NCBI GenBank assembly: GCA_004154925.1
Contig: QJNS01000011.1
Span: 541,432 to 605,431 of the forward strand
Direction: 5' to 3'
DNA length: 64,000 nt
Source of the DNA: Monosporascus cannonballus
Taxonomy: Eukaryota; Ascomycota; Sordariomycetes; Xylariales
Below, one piece after another: positions 47,901-58,099 of the stretch; the stretch's first letter is position 1, and each line of letters begins with the position of its first letter. The translations under genes and the position numbers were made by a program. The notes under the pieces were generated by a model. That model saw only the letters and a list, made by a program, of their open reading frames with translations, was not told where the DNA came from and searched no databases.

Positions 47901-48781
47901 ATATATATTCGTAATATATCGATTTTCGTATCCTCTATATTAATTAGTATCATAATGCCTTCAACTTGTTATACTTTGTAGAAAATAATTTTAATTTCGT
48001 AAAAGAGCTACGATAATCTTTTTAATTTGATTATATTCCTATTAGTCTTATCTTAAGGCAGCTTTTTTCCAGAATTACATCTTTTTAAAGAAGGCTTTTT
48101 CCATGTGAATAAACCTATCGTCGATTTGATTAAATAAGGTCTTAGTTCTTTTTTCGGTTAATCGGATTTTTCGGAATATCGAAATAAACCTGGGAAATAA
48201 TGCTATTAATAGTATGCCAGGTTTATCTGGAATACTTTTTTGCTCCTTAATCGTTTGCATAGCTTTCTTAAGTTCCTTGGATTTTCAATCTGGATTCTTA
48301 GGTAATATCGATTTATTGGGTAGTACATTATGGACAGGAACCATTTTCTTTTATTTGGGCTTGTACATGGTATTAATTTGAATTTTCTTTTTTTTCCTTA
48401 ATATTGTTGTACATATTTTCTCATAGAATTCTATATAACGAATATGTTAACTTTTTGTTATCGAATTATCTCAAAATCATGTTTTTAAGGTTTAATTTAT
48501 TTTTTATAACTTCTTCGATTGTTTTATAGTTTTGATTAAGGGACCTTTTTTAATTAAAAATATAAATAAGCTTATATCGAGTTTATTTATTTTTTCGTTA
48601 TTAAGCTTATTTGTGCTAATATAACGGTTTATAGGTTTACCGGCTGGATTTTTTCAGGTTAACTATTTCCGCGGATATTGCGGTTAACGTGTCTTGCCGG
48701 TATTAAGAAAATGGTAATTTTCGTCGGCTCGAACTCTAGAATCTTTTTTATTATTTTTAGGTTTACGTTTAATATTATTTT
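44930..48781 (-). mobile_element. Element K: gypsy-type element of a separate lineage, family V (partial)
   Basis: Minus-strand remnant with RT and integrase but no LTR seen. The right end is cut by the 5' LTR of D2 (48782). The left end is interrupted by D and may continue at 37538-38099. Its RT and integrase motifs (PGIRRF-like, and an Asp-Gly-Gly-Pro-Glu-Asn-like integrase site) set it apart from families I-III. No chromodomain is seen near the integrase end. Confidence 0.65.
45850..48260 (-). pseudogene. pol: Element K pol: RT and integrase (RIP-broken)
   Basis: 48260-48075 reads KPGILLIALFPRFISIFRKIRLTEKR, the lead-in to RT. 47613-47362 is an RT palm fragment: WFINFVVYFYLVIRKILYNL, then TRLFVHNVNIKG, where the catalytic F-I-D-D is replaced by F-V-H-N, and NFPRIRWFVFKY (P-G-I-R-R-F in relatives). 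46107-45850 is an integrase core piece: LSRYFEIKSLHIIRF, DILYRYGIPVKIKIEKN, corresponding to the R-x-G-x-P...V-D-G-G-P-E-N site with its acidic residue lost. The order on the minus strand is RT then integrase, as in gypsy. RNase H would lie at 46200-47300 but is not legible. One change (Asp to His) is a transversion and so is not due to RIP. Confidence 0.65.
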
Positions 48782-49086
48782 TGTCATGATCCAACTACTT
48801 GGCACGACTAAAAACGGTCAAGAGGAGTAGGGCTACTACAAATCACGTAATCCAAAGAATCGTTAGCAAATTCAGCAAATTTTAGATCGCGAGGATTATT
48901 AATAAATTTAATAAATCTCAAAATTAATAAAAAGTATAATTTATATAAGATTTATTTATAATATTTATTAATATTAAGAAATATAATAGCTTATGATATT
49001 TATTATTAAAAATCTTATAATAGTTGTATTAATATCAACCTGTATAATTAAGGTTTAATAATTAGTTAAATTATTTAGCCGTTATA
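48782..49086 (+). repeat. Element D2 5' LTR
   Basis: 305 bp, tgtcatgatccaactacttgg...tttagccgttata. The same subtype as E's LTR but with only one copy of the gatcgcgagg repeat unit where E has four. Followed by cgttataagtttttattt, which also follows the 5' LTRs of D and E. Confidence 0.8.
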
Positions 49087-49142
49087 CGTTATAAGTTTTT
49101 ATTTAGTAATACCGTTAAACTTTAAGTAAAATCGCCGATATT

Positions 49143-50380
49143 ATGTTTACTAATAAACTGTCCGAATAACCTATTTCCTAAGTTTTTAATAACCCGAATA
49201 CCGGAATAAAATCCGAAAAGAAAAAAGGCAGCCCTACATTTTTCGCGAAAAGGTTCTTCGACGCGTAGATGCCATAAATAAACGTATTTTTAGCATAAGA
49301 AAAACAATAATAATCTTATTACGTCTTTTTAAACCGCCTATAAGAAATTAAAAGAAAAAGAAAAAAGTTCGAAAATCGGAAAACCTTTTCGAACGAACCA
49401 GGTTATTGAATTGAATTTATTAAGAAATTAATAAAGATATTTAAATTCTTTAAACTAGAATTTTTTAACGGAATCTTATCTAAGCTATAATTATTTTAAC
49501 TTAATGCTAAATATATTTCGAGTATTTTATTATTCGACTAATTACGCTTATTATACGAATCGAATTCGTAATTAAACGATTTACTGACAACGCGATTATT
49601 TGGTTCGAACTCGTTATAAAGAAATACGTTATTTTGCTAGTCGAAAAACGAAATCTTAAAATAATGCGAATATATAACGATTACGAATAATTTGAATTAA
49701 TATTAATAAAGATTTTTAAAATAATAAATCAAAAAACAAAAGCCGAAATATAAACCCAACAATTACGATAAAGGAAATTAATATCTAATTACGGCAGTAC
49801 GTTCGTTTAATTAAGATTTAAGCTAAATTAAGGACAAAAAGCATTAATAGCTAAGTTTTTCAATCGCTTAAAAAACGAAATAAAGGAAAAGCTTTTCAAA
49901 CTTGATCGGCCTAATTATTTATCAAATTATATCGTTATGGCAGTCAAAATCGACAATCGACAATATCCTTGGCATACCAGAGGTATTAAAAGAAGGAATA
50001 ATAATAAACCTCGATATATGGCTAATACCAATGCTTCTCGACGCCATAACAATTTTTGCGATACGGAACCAGAATCTATAGAATTAAGGACCAATTATAA
50101 GAAGGACTAGAACCAGACTAAATGCTTTAATTGTAACAAAATAGGATATAAGGCAGCATGGTACAAAGTACCTAAAAAACCCTATCAGGATAACTGGAAA
50201 CCTGTACCTAAGGAATAATCTAGAAAAAAAAAATCAAAAAACGAAGGCAAATCCATTAACATAATTTGGCCTAAATATCTACCGAGCTCCCTATAGCGAA
50301 AAATCCAATAAGAAATATGCGAAATAAACAAATTAACTTAAAAGATTTCGCGAGCATAATAAAAAGATTATAAGAATAGT
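49143..50380 (+). pseudogene. gag: Element D2 gag (RIP-broken)
   Basis: The ATG at 49143 is kept (MFTNKLSE); the matching codon in E is ATA. The start lies 57 bases past the LTR. It shares with E and A the capsid blocks down to a knuckle at 50123-50164 reading CFNCNKIGYKAAWY, CX2CX4HX4C with His and the last Cys changed to Tyr. The knuckle is out of frame with the ATG, so at least one indel lies between. Many TAA/TAG stops. Confidence 0.7.
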
Positions 50381-51169
50381 TAGGTAAATACCAGAATTAA
50401 ACAGAAAAAATCTGTCTCGGAATCCCTAATCGATATGGCAAAATACATACCGTATATTATCGACGACGAGAATATCCGGATCGTAAAAAATAAAAATAAT
50501 ATATTTACGAAAATATTATCCGTAGATATTATAACAGATTTAACTTTCTAAACCGAATCGGATATAACAAAAATAATAAATAATAATATCGATATTTTCG
50601 ATATTTAGTCCCGGGAGATAATATTCGTTAACAGGCCGCAACAGAAAGTTGGTTCCAAAAAAGACAATATCTTTAGAAAAACACTTTTTGCTATTACGAA
50701 TAATATAACTATTAAATGGAAAAAAGGTTGATCTAATATATAATGGAAAAGCATTGCTAAAAAGTTATTATAAATTTCTATTTTCGATTAGTATTTATTA
50801 AAAACTTTAACGAAAGAAAGGCTATCAAAAAATATGTTAATTTACAAACGAACTTTAAAACGATAATGAGTACGACGTATAATAAGATGCTGTCGAAACA
50901 ATAAAAATGTTTTTCTTAATAATAAAAAATTATAATAGAACCAAACATAAGTAATATAACTCGAAAAAACAGTACGCCGACAATAACGACAGATATAACA
51001 GCTTAACGTGCTATATATCAAAACATAGATTAAATTCGACAAATTCGAACAAAAATTAAAAGACAAAAGTTATTTGTAAAAAAGCCGCAAAATAACAAAA
51101 CCTTAAAAAATTAGAAAAACTTCCTAAAAAGGGCTTTAAAAGTAACGATAAAAATCGTTAAGTACTTTA

Positions 51170-52015
51170 TTACTTTGAATATACGAATTAGAACGTATTA
51201 ATATACCGGAATAATAGAGTATGAAATTCTGGGCGGAAGTTATACTATACTGGATGTGGTTAATAAGCTTAGATTGCCATAGAGATATAAGTTAAAACTT
51301 TATATAACTACGAATGTCGAAAATCAGGAATTTGCGTACGATAATAAGAAAATTATATACGAAATAAATTATTTTAAGATTCATAGTTAAGGACGATACT
51401 AGATGATTAATTTCGATATCGTTTTATTTAAGAATTACGATATAATCTTAGAATTACTATAAATACGCTAATACGGAATTTTAATTAACGAAAAAACTGG
51501 CCGAGTAAAGTTTGTCTTATACGCTGTTAATAGGCAAAAAAAATTTAAAATCTTAATATTTAATCGAAAATAACGACGAATATAGGCATAAAGATACAAT
51601 AAAAACCTTACCATCTAAAAGGATAAAATACAAAAAATATTATTATTAAAAAAAATACGACGTACTATTATTACTATTAAAGCGAAATTAAAGCAATTAA
51701 ATAACGATCTAAAGTAGCAACCCCAAATATTAAAAAAGTATAACTAATATGCTATTATGATATCACCGATGTAAACAATTTTTTAAGAAAAGGCTTGATA
51801 CGAAATTACTAAAACATAGCGAATAAAATTATAAAATAATCCTTAAGAAAAGATTTTCGACGAAATTTTACCTTATTTACAACTTTAACGGAAACAAATT
51901 ACGCGCTTTCAGAAAATACCTAAAAGATCAGTTATAAAAAGGATAAATTCGACCTTGAAAATCACTAACAAAATATGTAATATTTTTCGTACCAAAAAAA
52001 ACGGAAAATTATAGC
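51170..52015 (+). pseudogene. pol: Element D2 protease and RT start, truncated
   Basis: About 51220-51480 holds the aspartic protease region (ILGGSYTILDVVNKLRLPW, then NYDIILEL), with the active-site triad altered. The frame entering RT is seen near 51900-52010 (SLTKYVIFFVPKK), the conserved lead-in to the RT palm. The reading stops where C2's LTR begins. No catalytic RT residues remain. Confidence 0.65.
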
Positions 52016-52222
52016 TGTAAGATAATAGATAGCTGTGAGCTTGGATGAGATGATCTCCGACCAGTCGCAAAACGTATTCCAAGAAGTAAGTATATTAAAT
52101 TATTTTTATCTGGCGTTTCCTACTAGCTGCCAAATGGTTGATTTATACTAGTAAGTAAGTGGGTGGTTGATCGGTGGCTGGTCGATTACCAGCCTTATCC
52201 TTATAGGAGTTGTATTTTCATA
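52016..52222 (-). repeat. Element C2 3' LTR
   Basis: 207 bp. Read on the plus strand from tgtaagataatagatag to gtattttcata, the exact inverse of C's LTR ends. Moderately altered; ggtggttgatcggtggctgg retains much of the original G/C. Confidence 0.82.
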
Positions 52223-52384
52223 ATTATTTCCCCCGTTTAAACTGTTAATCCGCAATAATATTATTATTAATTTAATATAATCCGTTTCGCAAACTTAATT
52301 ATGTATATTTGCTAATAATTCCCCGTTATAAATGCGTAAATTATATTGTATTATAGGTAATTACGGGAATAATTAATGCTTATT

Positions 52385-53724
52385 ATGTTACGTAATTAAT
52401 TATGCTCCGCTTAATTTCTTATTTTAATCCGGTTTTTAACTTTACCTTGTTTACTTTTTTTCGCGCCTATATTTCTATTCCTTCTATATGTACGTTTTGT
52501 TCGGTTTTTGGCTTTTTTTTATTTTTATTTCGCCTTTTCTGTTTATTTTACGTATAATTTTCGTTTGTTATATTTTTTTCGTAAGAAGTTCTAAGAGAAG
52601 TAATACTTTAATATTAATAATAACTAAGATTTCCTTTAGCGTTATCCTTTCGACGCCGACGGTAAAAGAGATATTAATCGCATTATAAGCGATAATAAGC
52701 CGTATTATATTTACGTAATATAGAGTTATTTCGATTACCGTATAATTTGCGTTTAAATTTTGAACGTTTTAAATTACGTTATAACTAGTTATTATTATAA
52801 GATTTTTCGCGCAATTAATAATTATTACTAATATTATTAATATTGCCGTCTGACTTTTATTCAAATTTTGATTATTTTTAAAAGTACCGCCTAAATAATT
52901 TCTTATATCGGTATTGATAATTAGGAATTAATCGACGAATTCCAAAAAGTTCGTATTATAAGTACTTAATATAAACATTTCGACGTAATTGCGATCCGTC
53001 GTTAACTTGATGTCCTTTACGAAGCCGAGTTCGCCCTTAACGCGGTTATTAGTAAAAAATATCGTCTTTTTAATATATCGGAAGTTAATTTTTAATCGTC
53101 CGTTATAGCTGTAAAGGTCCAGTTTTAACGCCGTTTTATGGGTTTACAAATTTAGGTTTTTTTTTGTAAATATTACGATCGTCTTCTTATTATTCCGTAA
53201 TTAATTTCCGATTAGGCGCAATTTTAAGATACCTTTATAAATAAAGCGATTTTCGAAGGCCGTTATGCCGTTATATTCTCCGGTTACGAATATTTTCTAC
53301 CTGTTTTCCGATATTTTGACGAAATTTTAATACTTATTAATAACTATAATTAAAAAAAGGCTTTACTTAATAAAGCTATTACTAAACTTAAATAGGTTAA
53401 ATGCTTTAAGAACGGCGCCTTATTTGCGATTAATAACAAATTATATTGCGGTTATTTGGGCCTTATTTTTCGTAAAAAATAAAGCGTTCTTAAATACCTT
53501 TTAAGCTTTACGCTTAATAAATTTAACAAATGTATCCGCCTTTTGCCGTCATATATTTTCCGATCGCTTTCCGATATTCTTACGGTAATTTCCTTAATAC
53601 CGTTATTAAAAGTTAATTAACGTAAAACTTAAGAACTGAACGCAAAAATTTGTTCTCGAAATAAAAATTCGATTTTTTTTACATCGCCTATCGGTTTTCG
53701 ATCGATATATAATGAGGTAACTAT
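52385..53724 (-). pseudogene. Element C2 ORF3 (second copy)
   Basis: Same unknown protein as C's ORF3, in one uninterrupted frame apart from TAA/TAG codons. Segments shared with C include RQKADTFVKFIKRKAQ, TKNKAQITAI, KGILKLRLIGN, LKINFRYIKKTIFF and TDRNYVEMFILSTYNT. The nine-base homopolymer at 53157-53165 keeps the frame that C has lost. The C-terminal part is again Lys/Glu-rich (GEIKIKKSQKPNKTYI). Two diverged copies reading the same protein support a real gene. A 66-codon plus-strand open frame at 52488-52688 is the shadow of this region. Confidence 0.68.
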
Positions 53725-53934
53725 TGGCTAAAAGTTCAAAACAGTTATATAACTAGGTAATGCTTTTATATTAATATCTTCATTTTGCTTAAAAATATCT
53801 TTTGTAATTTTGTGATTATTAGGCGATTAATTTCCGAACGAGCTGTTATTATCTCACAGTTTTTAGGTCGTCCTATTTCTTATATATATATCTAACTTTT
53901 TTTTCGTAACCCTATAATATCTTAAGCGCATATT

Positions 53935-54075
53935 CGAAATGTTTTTAAGGGTTTTACGTATTATATTCGATAAGTTAATTTTCTTATTTAATTAAAGATT
54001 TGCGTTACCCTTAACTATCTCGATAATAAACGATATATTTTATTATTTATTTTTCGTATTCCTTTATTAAGTCCG
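53935..54075 (-). pseudogene. pol: Element C2 chromodomain fragment of pol
   Basis: Matches the chromodomain of C (35505-35680) base by base in inverse orientation, for example around aatttgcgttaccc/gcaaatattt and the cggttatattacgg end. It is the last part of pol before the break near 54128. Too altered to judge aromatic-cage residues. Confidence 0.55.
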
Positions 54076-54128
54076 GCAAGATTATTTATATGTCGTCCGG
54101 TTCCCGGTTATATTACGGTTCTAATACC

Positions 54129-54237
54129 AAACGTAACGTATTACTGTATCTATTGCTTAAACTTCCACGATACTCCTACCAACATAAACTCGTATGACTA
54201 AGGTTTAATAGTTGGATAAACCGCCTAGCCGTCACAC
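54129..54237 (+). repeat. Family I LTR 3'-end fragment
   Basis: aacgtaacgtattactgtatc, then cttccacgatactcctacc, ending ctagccgtcaca. About 110 bases of the U5 side of a family I LTR, relatively unaltered. Left side joins C2. Right side joins integrase coding sequence of X rather than the region expected after a 5' LTR, so it is a solo or truncated LTR inserted in X. Confidence 0.75.
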
Positions 54238-54900
54238 TATTACTTAACTAGCTTATAATACTAGTTATTACGACAATATTAAAATAATATCCGCAAACGT
54301 TAATTTTGGTTTTATCATGGAAATTTATAGAAAAATACGCGACAATCGTTTGATTAATATTAAAGCAATCCGTATCTTAAAATACCTTAAATATTTATAC
54401 TAAGAAATAAAAATCAAATTGGAATTCGTACGTTATCGAATAAACAAATATTATAACGAAAAAAAAATTAAAAGAATTAATCTTTAAAAAGGGAAAAATG
54501 GTTTATTTTATTATAAAATATACATAAACATAAACACCTAGCAAAATCCTCGATTTTAAATATATCTAATTACATAAAATTACTAAGAAAAAAATCTTAA
54601 AAAACAACTATTTAATAGAATTTCTATTAAAAATTAAACTGTATTTACTGTTTTATATTTTCTTATTCGAATTAATAACAAATATAATCAAAATACATAC
54701 GACATAAAACTATATGGAAATAAAAAACGATACGATATATAAAATAGAAAAAGTATTTAACAAAAAAAACGGACTTACCCAATACTTGATCAAATAAAAA
54801 AAGCACCCGGATTTTAAGAACATCTAGGAACTCGCCGAAAACTCTATTAACACCTAACGTTTATTAAAGAATTTTTACCAGTAACGACGAAGCCGCCAGA
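54238..54900 (+). pseudogene. pol: Element X pol tail: integrase C terminus and chromodomain
   Basis: Starts within integrase (NVNFGFIMEIYRKIRDNRLIN) and is colinear with E from 60880. Chromodomain at 54740-54880 reads KIEKVF, then KKNGLTQYLIK-stop-KKHPDFKNI-stop-ELAENSI, with the two conserved Trp codons turned to TAA/TAG. It ends LLKNFYQ. The family I chromodomain consensus is clear when set beside D and E. Confidence 0.7.
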
Positions 54901-55500
54901 AATAATCGCGTTCTAATCCACGTTTATAATAAAGTCCGAAAAATAAGATTATTCGGAAAAAGCGGTATGAAACTTAATTTCTAAACGGTCGCGCTTCGCT
55001 TTCAAACGATCGGCTTTTTCTTGTTTTTTAAATTCGTTTAATGATTAAAGGCTCCGGTTAATTATTTTTATACCTTTTTTGCGAAAAAGATCTTATTAAA
55101 TTTGAAAACGTTTTAAACGAAATAATACCTTATTTAAATAACGAAATATCAGTAATAACTTTTAACAAATATCACGCAAGTATTAACGGGCTAAAAACCT
55201 GTTTATTTTAAAATATTTTATTTTTAATTAATATTATTTAAAAATAAAAAAACTGTGGAAAATATTATAATACCGTTTTTTTAAATATGTTATAAATAAT
55301 GCGTTATATTATTCAATATAAAATATAATTTATTAACACGAAAATACAATATATAAGGTATAATTTTAAAACCGAATTTAAAAACGAAATAACTTGAGGC
55401 TTTACGTTTTTCCTTTTAATTAATACGTTTACGATTTTTAACAATTCAGCGGGATATAATAATAAATAAAAGAAAAACTTATCGGAAAAATGTTAAAGGC
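54890..55500 (-). pseudogene. Antisense ORF of element X
   Basis: Opposite strand to pol, between chromodomain and polypurine tract, as in the other family I elements. Around 55400-55270 the minus strand reads PYILYFRVNKLYFILNNITHYL, where four Tyr codons sit at the spacing of the first four cysteines (X2, X6, X8) of the cluster in A and D, as if each Cys had become Tyr. The remaining two positions do not fit. The coiled-coil part is not legible. Confidence 0.45.
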
Positions 55501-55507
55501 AAAATTT

Positions 55508-55618
55508 GGGAAAAGGGGAAATCGTATTATGACCCAACTAGGAAGGGTCTCGAAAACGGTCGTAAAAAGACCAAAACAGGACTTAAGTAGGTTAAGACCA
55601 CGTCATATAGATCCGAAG
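55508..55618 (+). repeat. Element X polypurine tract and truncated 3' LTR
   Basis: gggaaaaggggaaatcg followed by tattatgaccc. The LTR part (55525-55618) is barely RIP-altered (ctcgaaaacggtcgt, gaccaaaacaggactt) and is interrupted after 94 bases by the LTR of E. Confidence 0.7.
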
Positions 55619-56045
55619 TGTTATGACCCAACTGCTTGGCACGACCAGAAACGGTCAGAAAAGAGTGGGGACGTTTCAAGTCACGTGATCGCGAGGATCG
55701 CTGGCGAGTCCAGCGAATCCTGGATCGCGAGGATTGCTAGCGAGTTCAGCGAATCCTGGATTGCGAGAATCGCTGGCGAATCCAGCAAGCTCTGGATTGC
55801 AAGGATTGCTGGCAAATCCAGCAAGTCCTAAGATTAATAAAAATCACGCCCAAATATTATACGTTTATTATTTTTATAATTTAAATAATATTAGCTTTTA
55901 ATAATAATTTCTTATCTAAAGTATTTTTAATATTACGAAATATAATATAGTATTATATTTATTATTTAATATTTTCCGATATTCTTATTAATATAAATCT
56001 GTATAATTAAGATTTAATAAATAATTAAATTATTTAGTTATTATA
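55619..56045 (+). repeat. Element E 5' LTR
   Basis: 427 bp, tgttatgacccaactgcttgg...tttagttattata. The first ~212 bases, including four 36-base repeats, are GC-rich and almost untouched. From 55831 the sequence switches sharply to AT-rich RIP-altered DNA. Followed by tgttataagtttttattt, as after the LTRs of D and D2. Confidence 0.88.
55687..55830 (+). repeat. 36-bp tandem repeat (4 units) in element E LTR
   Basis: Units start at 55687, 55723, 55759 and 55795 with gatcgcgagg or RIP-like variants (gattgcgaga, gattgcaagg). Each unit holds a short inverted repeat, gctgg...ccagc. As 36 is a multiple of three, the array stays open in one frame (ARIAGESSESWI repeats), which yields a spurious 113-codon ORF. 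D2's LTR has one unit. Confidence 0.9.
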
Positions 56046-56101
56046 TGTTATAAGTTTTTATTTAATAATATTATTAAACTTTAAGCGATATCGCCGACAT
56101 T

Positions 56102-57330
56102 ATATCTATTAACAAATAACTCAAATAACCTATTTAGCAGATTTGTAGTAACTTAGATACCGGAATGGAATCCGAAAAGAAAAAGCAATTTTGTTTTTGT
56201 CACGAAAGATTTTTCCGACGTCTAAATATTATAAACGAATATATTATTCAGCTTAAAAAAGATAATAATGACTTTATAACGTTTCTTTAAGCCGCTTATA
56301 AGAATCTTAAGAAGAAAAAAAAGGTTTTTAAGCCCGGAAAACCTTTTTAAACAAATTAGGCTATTTAATTAAATTCTATTAAAAAACTCGAAAAAATCTT
56401 AAAACTTTTCAAGTTAAAATTTTTTAAGAAAATTTTAATTAAGTTATAACTGTTTTTAATTTAATCTCGAATATATTTTAGGTATTTTCTTAATTAATTA
56501 ATTAGGTTTATTGTACGAATTAAATTTGGAATTGGACGATTTACCGGAAATACGGTTATTTAATTCGAACTTATTATGAAAAATACGTTACCTTATTAAT
56601 CGAAAAACGAAATTCGGAAATAATACAAATTTATAATAATTACGAATAATTGAAATAAATATTAATAGAGGCATTTAAAATAATAAACGAAAAAATAAAA
56701 ACCGAAATACAAATTTAATAATTATAATAAAGAAAATTAATATCTAATTACAGTAATACGTTCGTTTAATTAGTTTTTAAGTTAAATTAAGGATAAAAAA
56801 TATTAATAATTAAGTTTTTTTCGATAACCTGAAAAAAGATATATAAAAGGAATTTTTGAAGCTCGATCGGCTTAATTATTTATTAGATTATATCGCGATA
56901 GTAATTAAGATCGACGATCGATAATACGCCTAACGCATTAAGGGTATTAAAGAAAAAAATAGTAATAAACCCCGATATACGGCTAATACTAATATTTTTC
57001 ATGCAGTAATACTTTTTATAGTACGGAGGTAGGATTTATAGAGCTTAAGGCCATTTATAGAAAGGACGAGAGCCAAACCAAATGCTTTAATTGTAATAAG
57101 ATAGGACATAAAGCAATATAATACAAGATACTTAAAAGATCCCGTTAGGATAATTAGAAACCTATACCCGAAGGACAATTTAAAAAAGTTAAAAAAAATA
57201 GAAGTAAACTTATTAATATGATTCGGCCTAAGTATATATTAAGCCTTCTATGGCGAGAAAGCTAATAAGAGATACGAAAAGCCCGGAAATTAGCTTAATA
57301 AGTATTACGAATATAATAAGAACAATTATA
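56102..57330 (+). pseudogene. gag: Element E gag (RIP-broken)
   Basis: Starts 56 bases past the LTR at a codon now ATA, where D2 keeps ATG. One frame runs 327 codons to the zinc knuckle without a frameshift. Early segment NLDTGMESEKKKQF matches D2. Capsid region includes FKINLIG-like and KLDRLNYLLDYIAIVIKIDDR (56860-56920), the conserved end of retrotransposon gag domains. The knuckle at 57083-57124 reads CFNCNKIGHKAI-stop-Y, CX2CX4HX4C with only the last Cys lost. Stops are TAA/TAG. Confidence 0.78.
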
Positions 57331-58099
57331 AGGATAATCACGTAAACATTAGGATTGGACAGAAGAAATCTGTCCCGGAACCCCTGATCGATATGGTAGA
57401 ATACATGCTATATATTGTCGACGACGAGAATATCCTATATACGAAAAATAGAAATAATATATTTATGGATGAATTACTCGTATATATTATAAGAGATTCG
57501 ATTTTTCGAACCGTACTAAAGATAATAAAAACGATAAATAATAATTTCGATATTTTCGATTTATAGCCCTAGAAAATAATATTTATTAGTTAGCTAAAAC
57601 AGAAAGCTGGTCGGAAGAAAAATAATGCTTGCAAAAAGACTTTTTCTGTTATTATAAGTGGTATAATTACCAAAAGAAAAAAAAAGTTAATTTAGAATAT
57701 AATGGAGAAATTTTGCTAAAAAGCTATTATAGCTCTCTATTTTTAATTAGTATTTATTATAGACGTTAACGAAAAAAAGTTATTAAGGAAAAAATATGTT
57801 AGTTTATAAGAAAGTTCTAAAACGATAGATAATAAAACGTATAATATGATATAGTCGAAATTATAGGAAAACTATTTATTTAATAAAAAAAGAAATTGGA
57901 GCAGAATTAAAAGTAACTGATATAGCTTAAAGAAACAGTATGTCGGCAATAACGACAAATTTAGCAATTTAACGCGTTATATATATAAATATAGATAAGG
58001 TTCGACAAATTCGAAACGGAGTTAAAAGAAGAAAAATACCTGTAAAAAAGCCGTAGGATGACGAGACCTAAAGGAATCAGGAGAAATTCTCAAAAAGGG

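Larger units (their letters stand above)
48782..52015 (+). mobile_element. Element D2: 5' half of a family I gypsy element
   Basis: Plus strand: 5' LTR, gag, protease and the first part of RT, cut at 52015 by the LTR of C2. Homologous to E over the whole length but independently mutated. The remainder of its pol is not found on the far side of C2, where the sequence resumes in integrase (54238), so a deletion or separate element must be involved. Confidence 0.75.
52016..54128 (-). mobile_element. Element C2: 3' part of a family III element, inserted in D2
   Basis: Minus strand. 207-bp 3' LTR at the left edge, then polypurine tract, ORF3 and the chromodomain end of pol, breaking off near 54128. 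Colinear with C 35440-37537 in inverse order (shared blocks include ccgaccagtc, cttaacgcggttattag and gtaaagcc-type runs). The 5' three quarters and 5' LTR are missing. The right junction falls directly on a family I LTR fragment. Confidence 0.8.
54238..55618 (+). mobile_element. Element X: 3' end of a family I gypsy element
   Basis: Integrase C terminus, chromodomain, antisense ORF, polypurine tract (55508-55524) and the first 94 bases of a 3' LTR (from 55525). The LTR start tattatgacccaactagg then gggtctcgaaaacggtc differs from those of A, D, D2 and E, so X represents another LTR subtype. Element E inserted into this LTR at 55618/55619. Confidence 0.7.

Noticed and set aside
52488..52688. 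66-codon plus-strand ORF
   Set aside because: Shadow of the C2 copy of ORF3 on the minus strand, equivalent to the rejected 36841-37167 frame.
55490..55831. 113-codon plus-strand ORF with repeated ARIAGESSESWI segments
   Set aside because: It is the polypurine-tract/LTR junction of X plus the 36-bp LTR minisatellite of E read in one frame; the repeat length is a multiple of three. No gene spans two unrelated LTRs.
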